Assembly (NCBI GenBank): GCA_964016875.1
Contig: OZ024723.1
Location: forward strand, 16,735,957-16,799,956
Length of the DNA: 64,000 nucleotides
Direction of reading: 5' to 3'
Source: Fallopia convolvulus
Lineage: Eukaryota > Streptophyta > Magnoliopsida > Caryophyllales > Polygonaceae
How positions within the stretch are numbered: the stretch's first letter is position 1; every line of letters starts with the position of its first letter. This document shows positions 29,525 to 41,070 of the stretch, piece after piece. Under the pieces are notes generated by a model. The model did no database searches and was not told the DNA's origin. It was given only the letters and a program-made list of their open reading frames with translations. The position numbers and the translations under genes are program-made.

Positions 29525-30474
29525 TTCGTACTACGAAAGTCTCATCTTACCCCTTTATTCTTTTTCCAGCATTTTTGATAGCTTCCGCCATTCCTAACAT
29601 CATCCATATAGATCCATTGTTTTTCATTCAAAAAATTCAGAAAAATCCACAAAAAATAGCCATACCACTCGACTTTACATTTTATTGGTTGTTATTGCTC
29701 AAGTTTTTTGAGTCTTGCATGATAGAGTCGATTCTTGTTCAAATTGATTGCCGATTTCTTGTTCTAGTCGAGCATATTCAATGTTTGTGCTTCGTGTTCT
29801 TGTGGTTGGAAAGTGGATAAGATCCATTTCTGTCTTGATCAATCTACAATTCAAGAGGATAAAATCCATTGATTTGTTCGGATTGCCTAAGATTTGCCAC
29901 GTTTTGTTTGTTACCTTTCTTGTAGGATAAAATCCACAAGATTTGGTAGTTATTTTTGTTATTGTTGAAAATATATAAAAAAACATATTCGGCCTTTATT
30001 TTAAAAAAAGAAGATAGTGTGGGGACACACAAGCCAAAATAAGGCAAGTGTTCTCATATTTGAAAGATTGCATTCAACCCCCCATGCTTCCAAATCTTTT
30101 CCAAATCATCTCTTCTTATCTTCTAAATATCTTACATATCTTTCTTGTTAGGCAGCTATTACTTGATTGATATTGTTTGATTGACACAATCTCGCCTTCC
30201 CTCTAAGGCCGAGATCTCTCTTGATTCTTTCCTTCTCTCTCTCGTGTAAGATAAGGCTAGTAGCCAAAGCCACGCCTCTCTTTCCTTTCTTCTCTTATTG
30301 CATGATTGATTGCTTATTTCTTTGCAATTGATTGTGTATTGTCGAGATCCTAAGCCTCCCTAACCCTCTAAGCCTCTTGTTCGTGCAACTAAGAGTACTT
30401 GGGTCGGTGAGTCCTACAAGGTCTCGGCTTCTTGTTTGCTTTGTTTTTGTTGGACTTGTTACTCATCGGTGTCT

Positions 30475-31719
30475 ATGGTTGAAATAGGTGACGTGAGCAA
30501 CATGAAATCCAATAAAACTAGCGATCAAAGACAAGGCCAAGGCGGCAACACTACGCCGCCGACGCTCCAACTGTCGCTTCTAGCGACGCCTGACGTCACT
30601 ACGCCCGGGGTCAGCCGTCGGCTGGTGGCCAAACTCTTGAGGTGCGATTCACTCAAATGTAGCGCATGTTTAATCAATTTATGGCCGAACAAAAAGCCAT
30701 TATGTCGGTCTATGCTCAACCCCGGATCCGAGCGTGCAACCGAAAGGCGTTTCGGTTCTAAGGGATACGGCGCATGAGAAAGGAAAGGTGCAAATGGTTG
30801 AGCCTTCTTCCCAACATGAAATCCAACGCTTGGAGTCCATGAAGGAGATTAGGCCGACCGGGAAAGAACACGACATACAAGAGGTCGATGACGTCCATTT
30901 CGACGAGGACTATGACTCGGCAGAGTGCCAGCGTCATCAAGCTAAAAAGAAGAAGAAATCCAAGACCCCTATGCCGAAAAAGAAGAAAAAGGGTCGACAT
31001 GACTTCGATGTCAATGACTATCGGGGCCATCAAAGTCAGACTATTCCGTACTCGGATTTTGAGGGCTCCATGACGGAGTACAATGAGGAAACCGATGACG
31101 ATTTTAAGCACCCTCCGTTCCATGATTCAGAGGAGTGGCTAGATAGGGACCGGGATGGGATCCTGCCGCCAAGCTCCCCGAGAACCGCATGGACTATGAT
31201 CGACGGCAACGTCGCCACAACCACTAACGGCCTCGGCGCGACTGGGACTAGCATGACCGAAACATGTACCGTGAGGACCAACGACGCCCTAGGTGTGACA
31301 GCGACGATGAGCCAAGTGATGATGATGGTGGACATGGTATAGGGCCACCCCGAGACCGCTGCCGAAACCGAACACCGCTGCCCTGTTCCAATCGACGCGC
31401 CAATGATGAACGTCCGACACATGTATCACACCGAGACGTTAAGGTAAAATTTGAACCATTGTATGGCAACTATGATCTTGATGAGTTTATTTGTTGGTTG
31501 CAAAGAACGGAGCACATCCTCAAATATTGCCATTATGAGGAACGTGAAAAATTTGAGGTCGTCTCGCTTCATTTCGGTCCATCGGTACTCTATGATGGAT
31601 ATGGAATATTAGACCAGATTGATAGTATAAGTATGTTAAGGATATCTGAAGTCATAGTCGAGGGGCACAACACCGTAGTGAGTAGAGGTTCGGGTTGGAA
31701 GAAGAAAAGCATTTTCTAG
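30475..31719 (+). pseudogene. Ty3/gypsy gag relic
   Basis: From the ATG at 30475 a low-complexity N-terminus leads, with frame changes near 30760 and 31265, through a Lys-rich block (KKKKKSKTPMPKKKKKGR near 30945) and an Asp/Glu-rich block. It reaches a gag domain core: VKFEPLYGNYDLDEFICWLQ, RTEHILKYCHYEEREKFEVV (31440-31570). This matches the start of plant gypsy capsid domains. Similarity stops near 31600 and CACTA transposase sequence follows at about 31745, so the element is truncated. The region 29525-30474 is its AT-rich leader. Confidence 0.7.
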
Positions 31720-31744
31720 GACCTACCTTATTGGCCAAGTCTGC

Positions 31745-32754
31745 GGGTAAGACATAACTTTATGTCATTCACATTGAAAAAAATGTCTTCAATAATGCAT
31801 TCTTCACCATTCTCGATGTTCCGGGAAGTTGAAAGACAATTTGATGGCAAGAAATGATCTAAAGGATTTGTGCAAGCGACTTGAGTTGGAACCTGATGAT
31901 GAGGAGACTAGGTACCGAAAGGCTTGCTATACTATATCGTCATGAAAAGCAGGTGCTTATTGAGTGATTGAAATCCATAAAATTCTCAGATGGTTATGTT
32001 TCCAACTTGAGCCGCTGCATTGACTTGAATAAGCTTGGACATTTTAGGATGAAGAGCCATGATTTTCACGTGTTCATGCAAAGATTGTTGCCTGTTGTTT
32101 TTTGAGCATTTCTTGAGGACAAAGTTTGGGAGCCTCAACTAAGTGCGTTCTTTATGTAGGGACCTCACTTGTTACGAGCTTAAGTCTGAAGTAGTTATAA
32201 ATTTACACAAGGAAATACCAATAATATTGTGCAAGCTTGAGCGAATCTTTCCCCCGGGGTTCTTTGATTCAATGGAGCACTTGCCATCTGCAAGGGGAAG
32301 CTTCAATTTGTGACCCTGTCCAATATAGATGGATGTATCCATTTGAAAAGGTATGTTCAATTTAATAAACTTTGTTTTTTTCTCACTTTTATAAAACAAA
32401 CTAGTATTTTTTAATTTGCAGGTTCCTAAAAAGGCTGAAGAACATAGTTGGTAATAAAGCTCGCGTTGAGGGCTCAATATGTAGTGCCTATCGCGTTCAA
32501 GAGACGTCCATCTTTTGCTCGTATTATATTAATTCGCACGCCATGAGTAATTAAATGGATTTCACCCAAAATTTAAGTTGCACACTTCTTGTTGGAGTTG
32601 ATGCGGGCGATTTGTCTATTTTCACATCAATTAGTTGGACGTTGGGTAGAGCAAGTGCTCGTGTACTCAAATACCGTATGTTGAATACCATTTGATCCAA
32701 ACTTACATACTCATGAACTATGAAGAAGTGGAGCCCTTTATTAGGTAAGTGTCT
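31745..32754 (+). pseudogene. Second CACTA transposase relic, 5' part
   Basis: Plus-strand remnant of a TNP2-type transposase. It shows VIHIEKNVFNN, LKDNLMARNDLKDLCKR, then FSDGYVSNLSRC, FRMKSHDFHVFMQRLLPVVF and, near 32235, the start of DUF4218 (LERIFPPGFFDSMEHL, VQYRWMYP). Numerous stops and frame changes are present. Compared with the copy at 98-3190 it covers the same stretch but is more decayed and in the opposite orientation. It is cut at 32754 by the L1 LINE; the remainder appears at 39944-40046. Confidence 0.78.
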
Positions 32755-32789
32755 TTTTTTTTTGATAAGGAAAGGGGTTAGGGGGACCA

Positions 32790-35700
32790 CTAGTATACTG
32801 GTGGTCGCCCTAGAGCATCCTTTCGGATGAGGGTCATCAAACCCGGATCAGCTGCGATTGGGGTGGAGGAGACACGTCGGAAGGAACCCGCAATGAAGTC
32901 TACCGCAGAATTACACTCGCGAAAGACGTGAGAAATACTCCAATCCTGAAAATGAGCCAGCAAACAATGGATGTCCGCACGCAACAGCTCAATTTCCCAC
33001 GGGCAGCGCCAGTCGCCAAGCACGGCCTTGACCAGCTGAACATTATCGCCTTCGATCTGAATGCGGGGGACGCCACAATGGATGGCTTCGAGTAGTCCCT
33101 GGCGTAAGGCGATGGTCTCGGAGATTAGCACAGACTGTCGACCGATCAGTCCTCTGTCAAAAGAAATGGGGGAGCCAGAGGAGTCCCTGAGAATGAACCC
33201 GAACGAGGCTACACCATCTGCACACAGAGCACCATCAAAGTTAAGCTTAATGTAATCCCTTTTGGGTTTTTCCCATTTGGCTTGTTTTCTTCTTGCTTTT
33301 CCGCGCTCTTTTACAGCGTGGGATTTTGATAGATCGGGTTCTCCAGCGAGGTTCCAATCTTTGATTTGCTTTTGGGTAAATTCACTTATGTTGCTAGCGG
33401 TGTTTAGGTTTGTATCGTTATTGTTGTCAAAGACTTTCTTGTTTCTGGCGTACCAAATGCACCACCAAGTGTGGGAGAGGAGTTCCAACTCCTCCTTATT
33501 TGTTAATGCCCTAATTTCATTTAGGACATGATGTGGTTTTTTATCGTTTGGGGAGATTTGGTCGATGATCCTCCGTAATTTAGGGTTAATGTAATTGAGG
33601 GTTTCTTTTGTGAGGGGGCAAGAGAGAAGAAGGTGGTTTGTGTCCTCGACTTGGTTGTTACAGGCAACACAACCTTGAGGTACCGGTATGTGGTTGGCAG
33701 CTAACCACGATTTGGTTGGAAGCCCATTACGTGCCACTTTCCATAGGAAGTTTTTTATTTTAGGAGGGATGTTAATTCTATTAATCCATTCTAGATTAAT
33801 TTTGGGTTCATTTTTAGCAAGGTTGATCCATTGTATGGCTGAGTGGGTAGAGTACCACCCGTTTTTACTTGGTTGCCAGTATAGCCTGTCTTGGATTTTG
33901 TTGATCGGGTTAGTAATTTTGGAAAAATTTTCAAGGTCTTCGGGTTTGACTACCTCCCTCAGTTTTTATATGTTCCATGAGTTGTCCTCTTGGAGGTATG
34001 AATCTACGTGTTCCTCCCAATTAATGCGCGTCTCAACCCCAGGTTTTGGGTGGATAGGGCCATTGCCTATCCAGTTGTCTTTCCAAAATCTAATTGTTTT
34101 TCCATCCCCCACTTGCCAGATGATCCCAGAAGCGAACAGGTCTCTCAGACCCATTAGCTTGGACCATTGCCAGGAAGTGTTGTGTTTTTTCTTATAATTT
34201 AGTATGTTGTCTGTTTTGAGGTATTTTTCTGTTACTATTTTAACCCAAATATTATTTGGTTCCACTAGTATCTTCCAGAGAAATTTCATTTGGAGTGCTT
34301 GATTCATATCTTTCGCTTTAGTGATTCCAGCTCCTCCAAGGGCAGAGGGCCGACAGATGGAGTTCCAGCTAATTAATGATTTGTAGTTGTTTTCTTTATT
34401 CCAAAAGAAGTTTTTGTTGATTTGGTCAAGTTCTTTTAGGGTTGCTTGGGGTAGCATGAATGATTGCATTATATAGTTTGGTTGTGCAGAGAGATTTGCT
34501 TTGATTAGGGTTTTTCGCCCCTCCTGTGATAGCGTGTTTGCTTTCCATTTTGATAGTTGAGCCCTAGTTCGCATAGTTAAGGGTTTGAATGTGTTTTGTG
34601 TTACTTTCCCATTAATGATTGGGCAGCCTAGATATTTGTCCAAAGCTACTGTGCTTGCTATTTGGAGGATCTGCTTAATTTGCTCTTTTGTGTTATTGTT
34701 AGTGTTTTTTGTGACTTGGAATACAGATTTGTTAAGGTTGACTTTCTGGCCAGAAATCTGGCAGTAGTCATCAATAATGTCATTGATATTTTTACATGCC
34801 TGGCTGTTGGCTTTTCCGAAGATGATGATGTCATCAGTGAAGGCTAAGAATGGGATTTTTGTTCCGTTTCTTGAGATTTGAATCCCGATGCCACTTTTTG
34901 GATTGGTGCTTGCCAAGTGGAGCTGTCTTGCCAAAATCTCGGCAGCAATGATGAATAGGTAAGGTGATAGGGGGTCTCCTTGTCTAAGGCCCCGTTGGGG
35001 GAAGAATTGGTCTGTTGGACCATTGTTCACAAGTACTGAGAACGAAGCGGTTTCAACGCATTCACGGATCCACCCAAGGAATTTGTCGTGGAAACCGAAT
35101 TTTTGAAGTACTGTTCTCAATGATCCTGTCATACGCTTTTTCCATATCTAGTTTAATTGCGATCCACCCCTCTCTCCCTTGTTTGTGGCGAAAGGAATGG
35201 AAGATCTCGTGTGCAATTAGTGTGTTGCCATGAATACTGCGGTTTTGGATAAATGCTCCTTGCACCGGGTGGATCAATTTGTTTAATACATTTTTTAGGC
35301 GATTTGTTAGTATCTTTGAGATGACTTTATATATAGTGTTGCATAGGCTGATTGGCCTATAGTGATTGGTAGAGTTGGGATTTTCGCACTTGGGCAATAG
35401 GATAATGAATGTGTGGTTGATCTGTTTTAGGATTTTTCCATTATGGAAGAAGCTTTTAACAGCTTTAGTGACATCCGGACCGACAATGTGCCAGTATTTT
35501 TTGTAGAAGCTAGCCGGCATTCCGTCCGGGCCTGGAGATTTGTCATCCCCAATGTCGAATATTGCTTTTTTTATTTCAGCGTTAGACACTTGTTTGGTGA
35601 GTTCTACATTGTCTTCATCGGTTATTTCTTTTTGGACTGTTGTCGTCATGATTGTTTGGAGTTTTCAGTAGTTGATTTCCAAGGCACGGTAGCGATTTTG

Positions 35701-36918
35701 GAAATCCCTTTTAATTTCAGTTCTTATATTAACGACTCCTGTGATTTGGGTGCCCTCTGATGTGCGGATTTCTTTGATATTTGTTCTATTTCTTCTGCTT
35801 GAGGCTATCCGGTGGAAGTATTTAGTATTTTTGTCGTTTAGTTTTATGTGTGTGTTCTTCGCTCTTTGTTTCCAGTAGGAACTTTGGAAGTCCAGGAGGC
35901 ACGACCTTTTCCTTGACAACCTTTCTAGTTTTTGACTTCGTTGTGGGTTATAGTTTTCGATGATTTCTTTTTGCAACTGGATCATTTCTTCATCTAGTTT
36001 CTTTATTTGCTCAAAGATGTTTCCAAATGTGTGTTTGTTCCATTCCTTTGCTTTTGTTTTTAGCATTTGAGTTTTTTTGGTGAGATTGTACATGCGGGAG
36101 CCACCTGCGTTGAACCGCCAGGCTTGTTTAATAACGTTTTGGAAGTCTTTTCTAGACGTCCACATCATTTTAAATTTGAATGGTTGCGCTTTGAATTGTG
36201 CGCCGGTCGGGAGTTCGCATGATATAGGGCAGTGATCGGATGTTGTGAACACGTGGTTTTTTGTTGCAATGGACGGGTACCATTGGATTATTTGGTTGTT
36301 TACAAGTGTGCGATCCAATTTCTCGAGTGTGGTGTTATCGAGGTTTTTTGATTTTCTCCAGGTGAATTTATTACCTATTGTAGGGATGTCACACATGTCG
36401 CACTCGTTCTTGAAGTTGATGAGCCTTTCGTACCTTGATTGGGTGGGAGTTGCGTCCCCCGATTTCTCATTGGGGTATTGAATTTCGTTTAAGTCCCCCA
36501 TGAGTAAGCATGGTAGGTTACAATTCTGAATGAAATCCTTCAACTTCGTCCAGAAATGTACTTTATCTTGTGCCCTTGGTGGCGCATAAGCAAAGATTAG
36601 GATCATTTCCCTATTGTTTTCGAGGTCCGCGTAGTGGAAACTGATAAATCGGTTGTCTTTGTGTATGGTTCTGATGGTTTCATTGAGGAGTGATGTGCCC
36701 TTCCAAAGGACACATAAACCCCCCGAATACCCGTTAGCCGGGATGAATTCAATGGAGTCGAACCCTGCTTTATGCCATTTAATACAATCAGGTGGCTCTT
36801 GGGCTTTCGTTTCCATAAGGGCAATTACGTTGATATGCTCGAGGCGACAAAACGCGTTCACTTCCGTCCAGAAGGATTTGCGTTTAGTGCCCCTGCAGTT
36901 CCAAGTACTAATTTTCAT
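32790..36918 (-). pseudogene. LINE ORF2: endonuclease, reverse transcriptase, zf-RVT, RNase H
   Basis: The start is at 36918 (MKISTWNCRG). The AP endonuclease has its catalytic motifs: Asn in WNCRG, Glu in ALMETKA, Asp in LMGDLNE and SDHCP. The reverse transcriptase shows KSPGPDGMPASFY, NHYRPISLCNTIYK, KLDMEKAYDR, LRQGDPLSPYLF and FTDDIIIF (catalytic FxDD box, with Thr where Ala is usual). The zf-RVT region is near 33720-33640 and RNase H near 33240-32850 (LNFDGALCADG, SETIALRQGLLEA, IEGDNVQLV, ECNSAVDFIAG). Breaks are a stop at 35665-35667, a frameshift with small loss just after KAYDR near 35110, and a TAA near 33966. The protein would nick target DNA and copy the RNA there. Confidence 0.9.
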
Positions 36919-37824
36919 AAATAATCGGACTTGTGGTGGCTTTTGGCCTTTTTAGGATGGGTATTCATCCGATATTTTTGTTTGTTTTCGTTGTTTAGGG
37001 ATGCTATTGCAGGATGAGTATGCTTGGATTTAGTGTAATTTATGATTTGATTGGTTTTTTGTGGTTTTCCTTCTTCTATTTTGTCGGATTTACCAGAATT
37101 TTTCCATTGTATGGAATTACTGGTTTGGTGTTGGGCCAAGTGTGGTTTCAAGCCCACTAAATTACTTAGGCCGAAGTTGATGTACATCCACCTAGTTGTA
37201 GTTGCACTAATTGGTTTTTGGCCTTTATTTTTAATTTTGCTCAATGTGGTGGTGTTGATAGTGCTTTTCGGCTTTACAATGCACAACACGACACCAGTAC
37301 CCCATTTAGAAGCATGGGCCATGTTTGGTTGACTAGGATCGTATGAATGGTCGAGCCATGTTTTATTGGGTATATTATTCCCCCACTTTTTGTTCGTGGC
37401 GAGAGTTCGGATTTGGGTACGCGGGTTTGTTTTAATTTGTGGGGTTTCCGTTTCCTGGTGAAGGATAAAAGCACAGCCAACTTGGAGGCTCAAGAACACA
37501 AACAAGTAACCATAACAAACAAGTAACCATAACAAACAAGTACCAGCAATTTATTCTCAGCAACAACGTGACACGAGCAGCCTAAGGCTGCGACACTAAC
37601 AGACTCGAAACAGGGACACACAAAGCGACTAAACAGAGGCCACACAACAACGGCCAGACACACAAAAGCTAAGAAACAAACACGTGAAAGATTGATTTTT
37701 CTGGTACAAGGACTCGATGGGTTGTTACTTTTATAGAACGGAGTTTTAATTTCTCCATGGTGGGGGTTGGTACCTGTGTCGGGCGTACCAAGGCCGGGAC
37801 CGAAAATGATCCGGGGTTGCATTA
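36919..37824 (-). other. LINE inter-ORF region
   Basis: There is no domain between the ORF1 stop and the ORF2 start. It contains an 18-bp tandem repeat (AAGTAACCATAACAAAC type, about three copies, 37494-37545). A long open frame (36915-37535) lacks family similarity and is probably by chance. Confidence 0.5.
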
Positions 37825-39144
37825 TCATAATTTTCTGTTCTTCCGTGGCCCTTTGGGGGCGGAGGCTGCCGTGTCGTCAATTGGCTCTGTACGCCTTTTC
37901 CTGCTTAACTCCGATGTTTCCATTTCATCGACTGGTTTGTTGGCTTTAGTCGTGTTGTGGTTGAACGACGCCGAGGCTCTAGACGAGTTTTCCGAACCAA
38001 CCGAGTTGAACTCCGCTGATCCGTCTTTCGTACCGTTTGGTTGTGATTCATTGGCGTCCACGAAATCGCCGCCAGAGAAGTTATCGTCCTTCCGTTCCAT
38101 GGTTTCATTCGAGAGTCCAACCGGCAAGCCGACGGAAACACTTGGCTTGTTATGCTTTGTTTGTTCGGATTTTTGTCCGAGTTTGTTGGTGTCGGCTACA
38201 TTATCCGGATCTGCTTTGTCTTCGGTGGCAGTGGGAGGCTTCATCTCCTCCAGTTTCTCTTCCTCGGCTTCTTGGTTCTTGGTGTTATTATCATGACTAC
38301 CAATACGGTTCTCGATCGAACCCAGAGTCGGTTGATTAGTTGGTGTGGGCTGGTACTCTGCAGGCTCCATTTTCAGTTGGCAGTGTTGGAATAAGTGGTC
38401 GCGTGCCCCGCAGAACCCGCAGCCACGCTGGTTGTTCTCGAACCATATCGGCATCTCATTGAGGTTGCCGTTTTCATCAGGCCCGATTATGGAATCTAGG
38501 TTCATGTCGTTTATGGCGACATTAGCACATATTCTGTTGTGGGTCTTTTCCAGCTTGAGTAGTTCGCCAAAACCGTTAGCTTGGAGGATGTGGGTGAGCG
38601 CCTCCCTAGTCATGTAGAGTGGTGATAATTTGGGTAGTCGGAACCAGAGGTCTGCGCGTGTTTTTGCAGCTTTCGCCGGGTTGAAATCGGGGTGCCACTC
38701 CCTTAGAACAAGGAGTTGTCCGGCGATGTGAAACGGCCGGGCTTCCCAAACCTTTTTTCGATCCTTTGAGGTCTTGAAGCGGACCTCGAACCAGAAGTTC
38801 TGGCGGTTGTAGATTACGAAGTCAGGATCGACGAGGTTCCGCCAACGGATTCGCATTTTGGAGCGCATTTTCGTGAATTCCACGGGTTTGCCGAGCATGA
38901 AGCCAAAGAGCGAGGCTTCCATGGTTTTGGCGGTGGCCTCCTTGGCCTTGTTTAGGTTGGCCTTGAGTTTCTCGGGATCGATTTTTAGCTTGGATAGTTT
39001 TTGCTCGAGGGGTATTTGGTTGTTTGATTGGTCGGCTTCGTTTTTGTTATCTTTGTTGCCATCACATCTCTTGGCGTTTTTTGCAACTTCTAAGTAGGTA
39101 GGTTGGGTGTTGGGGTTGGGTTTTTCACCGTTGTTGGCGGCCAT
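37825..39144 (-). CDS. LINE ORF1: DUF4283 / CCHC gag-like protein
   Basis: The start ATG at 39144 (MAANNGEKPNPN) is chosen because similarity begins there, although the frame stays open upstream to 39825. The product is about 439 residues. The central DUF4283 region includes FGFMLGKPVEF, RQNFWFEVRFK and VLREWHPDFNPAKA, followed by LWFRLPKLSPLYMTREAL. A CX2CX4HX4C zinc knuckle (CGFCGARDHLFQHC) lies near 38420-38380. The C-terminus is Ser/Glu/Lys-rich. Such proteins bind the LINE RNA in a ribonucleoprotein with ORF2. The frame is uninterrupted, unlike that of ORF2. Confidence 0.88.
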   Translation of the reverse strand: MAANNGEKPNPNTQPTYLEVAKNAKRCDGNKDNKNEADQSNNQIPLEQKLSKLKIDPEKLKANLNKAKEATAKTMEASLFGFMLGKPVEFTKMRSKMRIRWRNLVDPDFVIYNRQNFWFEVRFKTSKDRKKVWEARPFHIAGQLLVLREWHPDFNPAKAAKTRADLWFRLPKLSPLYMTREALTHILQANGFGELLKLEKTHNRICANVAINDMNLDSIIGPDENGNLNEMPIWFENNQRGCGFCGARDHLFQHCQLKMEPAEYQPTPTNQPTLGSIENRIGSHDNNTKNQEAEEEKLEEMKPPTATEDKADPDNVADTNKLGQKSEQTKHNKPSVSVGLPVGLSNETMERKDDNFSGGDFVDANESQPNGTKDGSAEFNSVGSENSSRASASFNHNTTKANKPVDEMETSELSRKRRTEPIDDTAASAPKGPRKNRKL

Positions 39145-39854
39145 TTCACAAGGTGGATGCTTCTGGGTTTTCAGGCGAGGACCGGAAATAGTATTAGAGA
39201 GCAAAAGAGAAAGGAATTGAGAGAGGAATGAGGGAGCTCGTGATTTTGAGATAACAGGATGGGGGATTAATAAATAGTCAGGGCCAAAGGGGGGTGATGA
39301 TGGTGAATGCCATAGAAGGAAGAGAGATCTTCTCGGGGAGAATGGCCGAATTGAATGCGCCGTCTTTAGAGAAGTGAAGAGTCGCGCACGGGCAAAGCTC
39401 CTGGAGAACCCACCCAAGACAGCCACGCCGCCGCCCTTTCGGAAATTGCTCCAGGCTTGGTAGACTTCACCAGGCGTGCCACCGTAATTATTGTGATGGA
39501 TTAGCCTCTTGAATTTCCATTGATTGATTAACTTTTGCTTTAATATTTTCAGCATCTGCTTTCTTTGTTCATTGGCTTCTGGGTGAACCCAATGCTTGCA
39601 ATGGAGACGCTTGAACTGCAACCCCATGGAATAGTATTTTGTTGTGCTCTTTTTCCACAAGGATCCATTGGAGGGATGTGGTGTATCACATTCACTTGAT
39701 TCTGTTGGTGGGCGGAGATTGGGGCGGAGATTTAGGGGCGACGGTTCAGTTGCCTTGAGAGATTCGGCCAGGAGGAGGAGGAGGGCGAGAATTAGGGCGC
39801 GTGTCGGCGCGTTGTATTCGGGCATTAGGGTTTTTTTGGGTGAGCGATAGATCG
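39145..39854 (-). other. LINE 5' leader, unexpectedly open in the ORF1 frame
   Basis: The 710-bp leader reads without a stop in frame with ORF1 for about 227 codons from 39825. Start-distal sequence such as HHNNYGGTPGEVYQAWSNF does not resemble known L1 proteins. It may be a chance opening or leader sequence acquired from elsewhere. Confidence 0.45.
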
Positions 39855-39943
39855 TTAGGTAAGTGTCTATATATTCTCCATTTATATATATATATATATG
39901 TTGAATCGACTAAATTAATATATGTTATTCAATTATTCTTTGA

Positions 39944-40046
39944 TTGATATTATTTGACAAACTTCGTGCGCCGTCAAATCTAACAATAAGCGACATTGAA
40001 GAGCAACAGATTTTGGAAAGACACTTTCGCATCTGGTTCTACTCCC
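39944..40046 (+). pseudogene. Second CACTA transposase relic, continuation after the LINE
   Basis: DIEEQQILERHFRIWFYSHV is the sort of sequence that links DUF4218 and DUF4216 in TNP2-like proteins, and it ends at a good splice donor (CAT|GTAAGTG near 40047). Its position on the other side of the LINE, with the LINE's target duplicate next to it, supports continuity with 31745-32754. The next 30 bases pass into copia sequence. Confidence 0.5.
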
Positions 40047-40077
40047 ATGTAAGTGTGTATATAGTAAGTTTAATAAT

Positions 40078-41070
40078 TGTAGTCAAGGAGTTATTATATG
40101 TCTATATGTGGATGTCATGCTTATATTTGGTCCAAACCAAATAAAAGTCGATAAGACCAAATAATTCTTGTCTACTAAGTTCTCAATGAAGGATCTTGGA
40201 GAGTCCGATGTGATCTTAGGAATTAAGATAAAGTAGGATGACAAAGGCTTGACCCTAACAAAATCCCATTACATCAAAAAGGTGGTGAAACATTTTCAAT
40301 GTGATAAATCCACATAGGTTAGCACACCTATGGATCCTAGTGAGAAACTTCTCCCTAACATAAGAGAACCAATCTCACAACTTGAGTATTCTCAAGTGAT
40401 AGGGTGCTTGATGTATGCCATGACAATCACTAGCCCCGATATAGGCTTTGCCGTGCACAAGTTGAGTCGATACACAAGTCGACCTAGTTCAAGTCATTGG
40501 AAGGCCCATAGGAGAGTGCTTAGGTACTTAAAAGGGACAACTTATGATATTTCATATGCGGGAACACCTTCTACTTCGGATGGCTACACCGATGTAAGTT
40601 AGATCACCAATATGGAAGATCACTCATCAACGAGTGGTTGGGTATACCTATTAGGCGGTGATGCGATTTCTTGGGCATCCAACAATCAATCGTGCATAAC
40701 AACATCGACTATGGAGTCGGAGTTTGTTACTCTTACTTCGAATCACCTTTAATGGAAGAAATTGAAGCTCGAGAAGGAATACTAAAACCGCGGTCGGCTA
40801 GGAGGCGAAATGGCTTAGGAATCTGGTTAGTGAGTACCCTTGTGGCCAAAACCAATATCCCCTATTGCTATCTTTTGTGATAGTCAAAGTATCTTGGCAA
40901 AGGCTTATATCCAAGTGTATAATGGGAAGTCTAGGCATCTAGGTATGAGGCATAGTTCCATTCGAGAGCTAATCACACATGGAGTCATTTCGGTTGTCTT
41001 TGTGAGAACACACAACAACCTTGCCTATCACTTAACCAAGAGTTTGGCAAAAGAGTTGATGTACAACTAG
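40078..41070 (+). pseudogene. Ty1/copia pol relic (reverse transcriptase end and RNase H)
   Basis: Copia-type pol from the end of the RT domain: ICLYVDVMLIFG (the YVDD box with its second Asp replaced by Val), FSMKDLGESDVILGIKI, then SQLEYSQVIGCLMYAMTITS, DIGFAVHKLSRYTSRPS, HRRVLRYLKGT, GWVYLLGGDAISWASNNQ and, at the end, RHLGMRHSSIRELI...NNLAYHLTKSLAKE of the RNase H region. Several stops and a frame change near 40680-40840 break it. There are no LTRs. It lies against the CACTA relic, implying an old insertion or a recombination product. Confidence 0.85.

Larger units (their letters stand above)
32755..39854 (-). mobile_element. Full-length L1-type LINE with TSD
   Basis: A 7.1-kb element in minus orientation. 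The A tail appears as T-run 32755-32765. The 13-bp target duplicate TTAGGTAAGTGTC occurs at 32742-32754 and 39855-39867. In order it holds a 5' leader (39145-39854), ORF1, an inter-ORF spacer and ORF2 with endonuclease, reverse transcriptase, zf-RVT and RNase H, ending 36 bp before the tail. The complete 5' end and the intact TSD show a full-length retroposition. ORF2 has since gained breaks. Confidence 0.92.

Noticed and set aside
36915..37535. 206-residue open frame between LINE ORF1 and ORF2
   Set aside because: It lies in the usual inter-ORF spacer, has no domain and includes an 18-bp tandem repeat; taken as chance.
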